Origin: Drosophila persimilis
Lineage: Eukaryota; Arthropoda; Insecta; Diptera; Drosophilidae
DNA: 64,000 nucleotides
Assembly (NCBI RefSeq): GCF_003286085.1
Contig: NW_020825359.1
Location: 471,501-535,500 of the forward strand
Direction of reading: 5' to 3'
The notes below the pieces were generated by a model that saw only the letters and a list, made by a program, of their open reading frames with translations, ran no database searches and was not told the origin of the DNA. Of the stretch, positions 1 through 9,935 are shown piece by piece. Every line of letters starts with the position of its first letter. Within the stretch, counting starts at the first letter, position 1. Position numbers and translations under genes: made by a program.

Positions 1-3000
1 CCACGCACACACTAGCACTCCACATCAAATACCCTACACGTCACACAAAAAAAAAAAAAAGATTCCGCCATGTGCTTGCGATTAAGAAACTTTACTTTAT
101 TGTGCCCTGATAAGTGTGTAGTGTGGGCCATTCCACGCTGGCCAGACCATCCTGTCGAGTGTTCCGCCATATATAACACATTACATAATCTCTGAAGAGG
201 TGGTCGGGGTGGGGGCATGGCGAAAAGATTCGCTTTGGGGCTATTTTGGCAAATGCCTATTTCTTGTTTTATATAAATAAAACACTCTTTGCTTTATTCG
301 GGTTTAACGAACTCGGTCGCGCATCCCCGTTGCCTTTTGTGTGTTCATCTTATATTTTGGGAAATTTCCATAAGCGTGGCTTTGCAAACCAGACTTGGCC
401 CAAAGCACCATGCGGCCTTGTTCTTGTAATGTTACAGCGTTGGCAGTGCTCGTCCCAGACCAGTCCCGTACTCTCTCTCTCGCTCTCTATCTCTCTCAAA
501 TAAATGCTCTCTCGTTCTCGAGGGTACAACAAAGGCAAGAGGAAAGGTGTATTCATATAAGGTGGGGTGGTAGTCGCCATGGCTCAGCCGAGTGGCCTTT
601 TGTTTTCATGTGACCGCTCTCCCTTCGGTGGCTTTGGTCACAGGGCATGTCTCACCTCGACCAAATATGCCTTGGCAGAAGACAGCAAGCAGCAGGGCAG
701 CCACAAGTCACAGGTAGCCGACACCACTCTCTCTGTGCTCTCGCTTATTACTCTCACGCTCTCTCTTGTTCTGGCTGGCTCTCTAACGCCTCATCGCGTC
801 GTTTTGTTTTCAAAGAGTTTCTGTCACGTGTTGTTGTTGCGAAAAAAAAACAACAAAAAAAGAAATGCTTGACTGAAAACCAGAGAACCAAGAAGTCCGC
901 CGAATGACCTTAAGAAGAGGCTGCCAATTTCACCCATTCGCCGCCCACTGGCAATGCACCCCAAGTATTTGCATGAGAGCGTCTGCTTGTGTGTGTTGCT
1001 TTTGGGGCGGCAGCATGGATTATGCAATGGCCAGCAGTAGCAGCACAAAAGTAGAGCAGAAAATTGATAATTGGAAAATCAATAAATAGTCACGCACATG
1101 GAAAGGAGAACCGAGAACAGAGCACGAGCCTTCCAGGACGAGCCTCCTTTTGTGTGTCAGTCTCGTCTTCCTCACTCTGCCGCATCTGAGGATGTTACAT
1201 CGTATCTCTCTCTCTCTCTCGTTTCTCTGAACCGTTGAGTAATCCCTCTGCCTTCGTGAGAGGATTGCCTAAGGTTGGCGCTATGCCTGCCTGCGCGCTC
1301 TTCCTTTTCGATTGCCTCTGATATTTCTACTGTACCTCTTCTGCTAGGTCCCCCCCCCCCCCCTGCCTCTTTTCTCCTTCCTTCTCTGGTCCCGGGCAGA
1401 GTGCCAAAAAACGCGCGCACTGACGTGGGTACTCAGCAGAAAGCGGAACACATACGTCGGAATAGTGGGGCGAATCTCCTTATTTTTAATGATTTGCTCT
1501 TCTCTCTCTCTTTCTCTGCTATAAATAATTGCTGTAAATGCTATGCTAAATACGGTTTTTGTGCGATTGAATAATAAACATTTACAACAAGCAGCCAGCG
1601 ACGATAGATAGCCACAAAAACTACACACAAATACATTGGGTTTTTTATTTCACCTTCGGCGTAGCCGTAGCCGTAGCCGTAGCCTCCCCTCCCAACCAAG
1701 CATCATTCACCGTTAAAATGGCGAACACGCGAAATCTTTTATCGCCCGTCTGCTAATACGTCACAAAAATTGTACGTGACGCGAGGTTTAGTAGATGTTT
1801 ACGTAATGCTACGACCAGAGACGACCCTTTGGGCGTACACACACCCGTACACTCGTACACTCGCCAAAACAAAGAGACTCAGGAGAGAGAGAAAGAGAGT
1901 GAAAGAGAGCAGGTGTCTAGAGCTAAACAGCTGATCTAGCGATTGCATAAGAAGCAGCCAAATGCAAAAAATTGTATAAATGGTCTCGGTCGGCCTCTCC
2001 ACATCTGATTAGATTTGTACATATAATTTTATTTTTATGGCGGTACTTTATGGAGGAGGTGCTGCGTGTGTGCAAAGCTCAAGTGGCCCTACTATAGGCC
2101 CCAATCCAGTCCAGTCCCTCCCTTGGATCACAATCCCCGTATCATTTTAGTTATGCTCAAGTTCGTAACGGTATAGATAACAGTTTTGGGGGGACGTCAT
2201 GGAAAGTTTTATAGGCCTCTTTCAGAGAGGCTAAATTTTGTCCAAGACCTTGGCCTTCAAAAACAAAAAACAAAATATATATTGTAAAAATAATTTGTTT
2301 CATCATTATATATCCTCATATATTTCTGTCCCAGAAATCGATCAATCTGTGAGGCTATGTATCTAAAGAGACTTTCATGGTTTTCCTGAGGCAAAGACTG
2401 GGTGGGAAACATCGATGAGATTGTGTTATCAAGAGATTGATCATGTGATGAATAATCATACCCGTTCCCACACCACTCTCTCTTTCTTTGTGTCTGCCTC
2501 TCTTGATGTCTCTCTAATTTAGTTGTTCTTTTGTACTAACGCATAGCCCCAGCCCCCACCGGACCCCCGTCCCCCCATCCAACTGAACAGTGCGCCTGAT
2601 AAGCGTGACAAATTTGTGCGCATTGGGCACATGATCGACGCACAGGAGAGAGAGACGCCACCACATTCGTGGGGTGGGGCCGGACAGCTGGTTAGAGCTG
2701 ATAGCGCCAAAGCCCCAGCCAGCAGCCGCAGGCCCCACGAATACCCCACCAGGAGGTGTTAATTCAATCAGTTTTTAGTGATAAAACAAGCAAATATTCC
2801 TTTGCCGTGCGCCATTTTTAGTCGGTTTTGCTAATGAAGAAATCGGAATGCGCAATCGGAAACTCCACAAAAAGATAAGCAAAACAGAAACCGAACCACA
2901 CATAGAACAAAGCCCATTGATGGACATTGATTGATGAATGATGATTGGAAGCTACTAGTTGAAAGAAACACTATTCGATGAAGTGACTATCTCGATGGAG

Positions 3001-6000
3001 GGGAAGGCAATTACAGGAACTGGTCACGAAGCCACCTCTAACCTGAATAAAATGTACGTAAAGGATGGAGAATTACAAGATTCTATTCCAATAAGGGATT
3101 ATAGAAGTCAACTGAATCTCCAGCGAATCTCCGGCATAAACGCAAACGACCGAGGGGCACTGCAGCATGACGCACAACTTTTGAATTCGATAAATCATCA
3201 GTACAGGCTACAGATTAAATGATAGTTGAGACTGAATAACGATTATTGGCTTAGGACCCACCTCAGTAAGTGACTAATAAAAGCCCCGTTGCCAACTCAT
3301 TGGAAGCAAAGCACTTAACGAAGGCTCCGTATCTCCGAATGATCCCCCACTCGTGTGCTTTCCCCACTCGTGTGTAATGGTTTTTGTCAAGCTTCTGGCT
3401 GCCCAGCAACAGCAGAACAGCAGAACATATCCCACAGATATACAGATCTACAGCTTAAGCAAGCAGAGTGAAATCGCTCTGGAAATTATGGCCGGGGGAT
3501 GACGTCAGTGAAGTGGCCGTGGCCGTGGCAGTGGCAGTGTCAAATGTGATGTGTATTTACTTTTGGCGTCTGCTGTGAGACACAAAACAAAAAACAACAA
3601 ACAACCAAAGAATGAGTAGTAATAGCTATCAGAAAACTTAATTAAGACGATTATAGATCTCGCTTTGATGGAGGAACAAAGCCGCAGCAGCCTCGTCAGA
3701 CAGTCAGTAAGTCAGTCAGTTAGCAGGGGATGCAATTATTGAGCAATTGTAAAATGTTCTGTAATAATAGCAGAAATAATACTAGAAATCATTAAGCCAA
3801 ATTGAAAGCGTCACGCAAAGGGGGCAAGGCGAGAGCCTCCAACGAGAGATAAAAAGAGGGTGAGAGAGAGAGAGAGGTTGCTTGGTGGATCACCTCGTGC
3901 GCTGCCAACTCTGCGCTTCTCGAGGTTGGTTTCCTTTCCCGTTAGCATCGGAGAGCTGTCCACTTGTCATGCTATGTGTTTGTATTGCTATAGCCAGACG
4001 GGATTGATTATGTAATCGCTTGACTAATCGTTCGATGCCGAAAGGAAGTCTGGTCTGGGGCAAGCAACACGCGACTCTGATCAACTAGATGACACTTCCT
4101 TAATGACAGTATGCATAGCGTTTATGTGTACACACGCTCCCGCTTATAGTTGTCGAGCCTCAGACTCAGCTGTGTGTGCGAGCGATAATTGCCAGCGCGT
4201 GAGACCTTCAAATTTCCACACACACACACACACACACACAAAGCATAGAGTACTTATGTACATATGTGCTACATCATAGAACTATACTTGATATTTGTTG
4301 TCGCTGTTATCAAGAGATGAACGAACGCCAGTCGACTGCAGCACATCGTCCCTCCGTCGACCCACCTCTTGACTAATCTCTGATAATGGAGTACGCTTGA
4401 GCACTCGAGTATTCTTTGAATTTTTAATCGATTTTCTAAGCGAACACTATCGGGGCCCAACCCACTGCCAACGCAGACGCGTCTTATCGAATGCTGCAAA
4501 AGGAAATGTCCCAGAAGAGTACAAAAACAAGAAACAGCAACATACATGTCGTGTGCTCGACAAATTACAAGAAAAGAACTGCCAGCACTGTCCATCCATC
4601 GATTGACACTTTGTCCAAAAGGAACACCGCTTTGCTGCTGCTGACTGATAGCTCAATTAGCGCTGGTCGCCTGTCTATGCCTGGGGCATGCCACTTGATT
4701 TGCTTGCGGTTTGTGCAGCAAAACGACGAGTGTTTTGCTAAGGTTTCAAATTTCCAAACAAGCCTGTCGAACGGGAAACCCGGCAGCAGCCGAAGCGGTC
4801 GTGTGTATTTTTTTCTCGCTCGTTAAACGCCCCATCGATCGTGTTGCGTTTATGTTTGACACACGCCCCTCCCATTATCGATAATTGATACATATTTGAT
4901 TCTTGCGTGGCGTGTGAAATTTTATCAATGAATGTTTGCCATCAACGAAAGCCAGAAGAAAAATATACAAAACCAACCGGTTTGCGGCTGGCTTGGTCTA
5001 CACAAATCAATGTGCGGCACCGAAGGGGCTCAAAAATCATGCAATTCAATTTGCAAGCAACGAGCAGCAACGTCGGACAACAAGCGGCAGGCGGCAGGCG
5101 AGAAGCGGCAAGCGGCGCCACAAGTTCAGTTGGTTAATTGAATTTGTTGACCCACTAGCCACCGCAGAGTCACCGCCGAGCCATCGCAGAGCCACCACTG
5201 AGAGCGGCAGCAGAGAGCCAGAGCCCCCAGACAGCCGACTGTCAATCAAACGGCATCGCACTTTGCGCTTGGGAGCGCGGAATCAAGTCGGAATTGGAAT
5301 CGTATTCGATTGGATCCGTTGCCATGTCTCGTTTTGCATTTTTTTTTTTTACGAGTAGTACTTGCGTTTCGAACGCGTGGCAAAGATCATTCCATTCAAC
5401 ACACATGTGCTGTTGGCTGTAGAAGGGGGATATGCATAAAGTATAGATACTATATACATACATACCTATGTATAGCCTATGGAAACAATGGATCTCGCTT
5501 CTGCCCTTCCTTGTTTGTTTTTTTTTTTTGGCACGGGCACGGACACGGGCACGATCCCACGATCCGAAGTGACTTGAACTTCCGAACCAGTAACAGCTGT
5601 CTCTACCGTTCACTGAACCAAAGAGAAAGGGAGAGAAGGCGATTGACCCTGGCTCTGGCTATGGTATTTGTGACCCAAGGTACAGTCTGCCGAGTCCACA
5701 CTGATATGAGCAGAACTGGAATAGAATTGTAATACTCTATGTTACATAGTTCGTTGACGCATCTCTATGGCGACGCGTGTGAGTCATGGAAGAATCCATA
5801 GAGATTCGTGATCTGTGCAGCGTTATCAGTCCACAGTTCGTGTCTGATGTGTGCCTTAGACTGCATCGCCACAAACGACAGCGACAGCGACAACGACAAC
5901 GACAACGACGGCTTCTGTGTGCAATGTCAAGCTCTTGAAGTGCGGCTCAATGACAGGCGAAAGCGATTACAAAAGCGATTGCAGCTGATTGCCATCGTTT

Positions 6001-6352
6001 GCATTGATGGGAGTGCTCCCTGCTGAGAAACCATTGAATGAAGGAGATCTATATTCGATAACTTCTGCTAACTGATATATTGCAAATCAATGCCATTGAT
6101 CATTTATCGGTTGTCATCGATATCTGATATCGAACTCTTTCCAATCGATTATCACTCTCCACCGGTAACTGACATTTTCATTTTACCATAGATAACTTTT
6201 CGATAATTTATCGATTAGCAATCGATGGAGGGTAACTGAAACTTTCAGCTGTAGCACCAAAACCATTTCCATTAACTATAACTTTTCGATAATTATCGAT
6301 AGTCGATAACTAACTAATATTCACTGTTTGTATGTTTTTTTTGCAATTGCAG
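1..6352. other. Long non-coding stretch upstream of kdn exon
   Basis: I see no convincing coding exon here. The stretch holds polypyrimidine and polypurine tracts (1206-1222, 1350-1363 poly-C, 3858-3874), a GTAGCC repeat at about 1661-1684, a CA repeat at about 4218-4240, a CGACAA/CGACAG repeat at about 5880-5910, and a cluster of ATCGAT/CGATA sites at 6050-6310. It may be the first intron plus 5' flank of kdn, because kdn lacks its N-terminal exon in the window. Short open frames here have ordinary intergenic composition. Confidence 0.6.
6045..6305. promoter_or_regulatory. Cluster of CGATA / DRE-like sites with a local duplication
   Basis: Five ATCGAT cores lie between about 6115 and 6300, with further CGATA pentamers. 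One full DRE octamer, TATCGATA, is at 6294-6301, about 50 bp before the kdn exon. Two parts of the block are similar: both carry GTAACTGA or TTAACTATA followed by AACTTTTCGATAATT and an ATCGAT. DREF and BEAF-32 bind such clusters in Drosophila promoters and boundaries. A regulatory role is inference; the site density is directly visible. Confidence 0.45.
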
Positions 6353-7769
6353 AAACTTCCCAATGTTGGGTCGTATGTGCGCCAGATCTCCGCCGATGGA
6401 CGCAGCCTGCGCGACGTACTGACCGCCAAGGTGCCCGCTGAGCAGGAGCGCGTGAAGAACTTCCGCAAGCAGCATGGCGCCACCAAGCTGGGTGAGACCA
6501 CCATCGATATGATGTACGGTGGCATGCGTGGCATCAAGGCCCTGGTCACGGAAACCTCCGTGCTGGACGCCGATGAGGGTATCCGCTTCCGCGGCCTCTC
6601 CATCCCCGAGTGCCAGAAGGTTCTGCCCGCCGCCCCCGGTGGCACCGAGCCCCTGCCCGAGGGTCTCTTTTGGCTGCTGTTGACCGGCGAGGTTCCCACC
6701 CAGTCCCAGGTGCAGCAGCTCTCCCGCGAGTGGGCCGAGCGCGCCGCCCTGCCCCAGCATGTGGTCACAATGCTGAACAACATGCCCACCAGCCTGCATC
6801 CGATGTCGCAGCTGGCCGCCGCCGTAACGGCCCTCAATCACGACAGCAAGTTCGCCAAGGCATACTCTGAGGGTGTGCACAAGAGCAAGTACTGGGAATA
6901 CGTCTACGAGGACAGCATGGATCTCATTGCCAAGCTGCCAGTGGTGGCCGCCACCATCTACTGCAACACGTATCGCGGCGGCAAGGGCTCCCGCTCGGTC
7001 GACTCGAGCCTCGATTGGTCCGCCAACTTTGTGAAGATGCTTGGCTACGACAATGCCCAGTTCACCGAGCTGATGCGTCTCTATCTGACCATTCACAGCG
7101 ATCACGAGGGTGGCAATGTCTCTGCCCATACCGTGCATTTGGTTGGCTCCGCATTGAGCGATCCCTACCTGTCGTTCGCCGCTGGCATGAACGGTCTGGC
7201 TGGTCCCCTGCACGGCCTGGCCAACCAGGAGGTGCTCGTCTGGCTGCGCAAGCTCCAGAAGGAGGCTGGCAACAATCCATCGGAGGAGCAGCTGAAGGAC
7301 TACATCTGGAAGACTCTGAAGTCCGGACAGGTACAGGATTTAATAGCGCTTCTAGTCTGCCATTTGATTTACTGATTTGGTTTCGATTCGATTACAGGTT
7401 GTGCCCGGCTATGGACATGCCGTGCTCCGCAAGACCGATCCCCGCTACACCTGCCAGCGCGAGTTCGCCCTGAAGCATCTGCCCGAGGATGAGCTGTTCC
7501 AGCTGGTGTCCAAGATCTACAAAGTGGTGCCCCCAATCCTGACCGAGACCGGCAAGGTGAAGAACCCCTGGCCCAATGTAGATGCCCACTCCGGTGTCCT
7601 GCTGCAGTACTACGGCATGAAGGAGATGAACTACTACACCGTTCTGTTTGGCGTCTCGCGTGCCCTTGGCGTGCTCGCTTCCCTCGTCTGGGATCGCGCC
7701 CTTGGACTGCCCATCGAGCGCCCCAAGTCATTCTCCACCGATCTTCTGGTCAAGATGGTCCAGAAGTAA
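6353..7769 (+). CDS. kdn: Mitochondrial citrate synthase (knockdown), first coding exon missing
   Basis: Citrate synthase condenses acetyl-CoA and oxaloacetate to citrate in the mitochondrial matrix, the entry step of the citrate cycle. Two exons are visible: 6353-7330 and 7398-7769, separated by a 67-bp GT-AG intron. The protein reads from [10 protein letters not shown] to the stop and matches the Drosophila kdn family over about 449 residues. Catalytic residues are present: His in SDHEGGN, His in PGYGHAVLR at the start of exon 2, and Asp in NVDAHSG. The open frame can be extended to an ATG at 6332, but that ATG lies in the polypyrimidine tract of an acceptor ending at 6352, so it is not the start. 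The roughly 15-residue N-terminus with the targeting peptide must come from an upstream exon I could not find. kdn and Marf lie head to tail. Confidence 0.95.
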
Positions 7770-8735
7770 GATGGACGTCGACGAAGGCGGCGATGGGGCG
7801 GTGGAGTGGAGAGATTGGAGGGAAGTTTAAGACGCAGGTGCGGTCGCAGAAGACGAATTTCGTTCTTCGGGCAGTAGCCAAGTAATACACGAGACGAGAG
7901 TGAGGGAACAGAGAAATGAAACGACGATTGAATGTGGAGTAGAAACAACAACCAAATACGAACCAACAGCTAAACAACAACAAAACTGCTAAGAAAAACA
8001 AAAACAAAAACAAAAGAGAAAGAGCAACCACAAAAAAACAACAATAAGCTGGAAATAAGGCAGAAAACTTATTTTTAAATTAGTAAAATAATTAAAACAC
8101 TCAACAAAAACAAAAAACACTTAACTAATTTTATAAGTGATCTATATATATACATGCATATATATAGGCAGATGTGTGTGCGTATATACATATATATATA
8201 TATGAATATATATAGACGGAGAGAAAATTGTTTGCGCATTAACCCACAACCAGACACGCCCCCGCGCACACGCGCCCTCTTCCTTCACCCTTTCCTGGCC
8301 TTTTGTTTTTAGTTTTGTTACTTAACAAATTATGATTGACGATTATGTTTGCTGCGCAATGTTGCGCAATTTTCTCCCACACTCACCTTAATCCTCCGCC
8401 CAGCACCAGCACCTCCACCTCCACCTCCAATAATCCCAGCCCACCCATCCGCCTGCCTGAAAACCAAACCACAAAAAATTACTAACTTGATAACATATTA
8501 TTTTTAATTTAAATATAATTTATTATGCAGAAATACAATACAAAAACAAGTGTAAATCGGAAGACCCAAACAACAAAAAGATCTACGACGAAAAAAACTC
8601 AATAAAAAAACAGAACAATAAATAATATAGAGAGTATATATAGAGTAGTTATTGTCACCACCACTGAGAATTGCAAACGCAGAATTCGTTGCCATGCAAG
8701 TGTAATCAAGAAAGCAACAAATTAATAAAAATGTA
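7770..8735 (+). other. kdn: Probable kdn 3' untranslated region
   Basis: This AC- and A-rich stretch follows the kdn stop. It contains a TATA-type microsatellite at about 8143-8212. An AATAAA poly(A) signal at 8724-8729 lies less than 100 bp before the Marf promoter block, so I take it as the likely 3' end. No open frame of interest is present. Confidence 0.5.
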
Positions 8736-8820
8736 GCAAACTTGAAACGAATACGTATTTGCTATTTATCTATCTTCGCACAGGGCGCCCACGTTTGAAG
8801 CCCCCGCTCTGCAGAGATGT

Positions 8821-8950
8821 TATCGATAAGCGGCCGTCACTAAGTGTGACCCTCGACAACAGACAGTGTGACCAGCAAGCATCCAAAACAGGGCTGAGCT
8901 AGTCGATAGGTGTCGATAGGCTCGCTGCAGCCCTAGTAAAGCGCATGTTA
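8821..8950 (+). promoter_or_regulatory. Marf: Marf core promoter: DRE plus two Motif-1 sites
   Basis: A perfect DRE octamer TATCGATA is at 8821-8828. Two AGTGTGACC sites, the reverse complement of the GGTCACACT core of Ohler Motif 1 (bound by M1BP), are at 8843-8851 and 8865-8873. Further GTCGATAG sites lie near 8901-8920. There is no TATA box. This combination is typical of TATA-less housekeeping promoters in Drosophila, and its position between the kdn poly(A) signal and Marf fits the Marf promoter. Confidence 0.7.
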
Positions 8951-9935
8951 CATCATTTGCAGTCAAAATAGCTTAAAATATTAATATTTGCCCCAACGGA
9001 AATCAACTGCAGCTGCAACTAAATTCGATTAAACTAATTTGCTGAAATGTCCATGCATTTGAGAGCTGAACATTGATTTTAGGCCAGGCCAAATCAACCG
9101 ACAGGCGCTGTGCAGCAGGCGGCAACAGAAAACCAGGCGCACACGCAGGCGAAAAATAAATACAAATATAAAACAATACGATGAGCGACAGCAATAATCA
9201 GGTTAGTTGATGGTCAACACAGGTGAGCGGTGAGAGACGCAGAGAGGGGACTATCAATAATTGTTACGCACACACGGCGATCCAAATTTCAAATCGAAAG
9301 AGGTCCCTCTTTCAACCGACCGCATATGAAAAAGAACATCGTTAGATTATATACTATTACTCTTCAAATGAACTTTTGTTGCAGCGCAATTTATGTGCCT
9401 GTGTGTGGGTTTCTGTGTGTGATGTGGGGTGTGTGTGTGTGTGCACAATTTGCGTTTCTATATTTTTGTCTCCCCCCCCCCCATACACCCCCGCAAACCC
9501 CACCATTTGCTTATCTCCTTTCCATTTGGCACTAATTTTCCTTCGTTCGGCTTGGCTTTTGCCTTCAGTGTCATAATTTCGCTTGATTTAATTTTATTTC
9601 ATTTTATTTCGTTTCAGTTTTGTGACGTTGATTTTTGAACAAATAACCAAAAAAAAAAAAAAAAAAAAAAAACCAGCTGAGTGCGCCCAGTCTCTGAGAA
9701 GTTTTGATTCTCGTGTTCTTTTTGGTTTATCGTGTTTTCTTTTTGGTGCACCGGCGACTGCGGCTCCTGGTGGTTGGTTGGAGGAGGCCCAGACCTAGGC
9801 ACAGCCTACCACGAACGAACACAACATAGAGTATCTTGCAAAGGCTGCATACCTTTTGTTTTGTATCAAAATCTTATCTTCCTCTCCAAACGCAATCACA
9901 ATCGCAATCGAAAACAAAACCGAATCTAAAACGAA
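8951..9935 (+). other. Marf: Marf leader region with a candidate 5' exon and intron
   Basis: A short ATG frame at 9181-9201 encodes seven codons, MSDSNNQ, and runs directly into a GTTAGT donor-like site at 9202. Candidate acceptors end at 9568 and 9617; either one closes the frame after about five or six codons. This suggests a spliced leader carrying a small upstream frame. A G/T-rich microsatellite is at 9418-9443 and a 24-base A run at 9649-9672. Marf translation starts downstream at 9936. Confidence 0.4.

Noticed and set aside
2995..3222. 75-codon ATG frame (MEGKAITGTGHEATSN...) in the upstream region
   Set aside because: Composition is protein-like, but there is no family resemblance, no GC3 bias like the real genes here, and no clear splice or promoter signal. 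Conservation would be needed to revive it.
5322..5360. ATG frame MSRFAFFFYE as the missing kdn first exon
   Set aside because: The frame stops after ten codons, has no donor in place, and does not resemble the kdn presequence.
6332..6352. ATG giving MFFLQLQ before KLPNVGS as the kdn start
   Set aside because: The stretch TTTTTTTTGCAATTGCAG is a splice acceptor, and the family expects a presequence that this does not encode.
6314..7213. 299-codon open frame on the minus strand across kdn
   Set aside because: It is the antisense shadow of GC3-rich kdn codons, with no domain and no splice or promoter context of its own.
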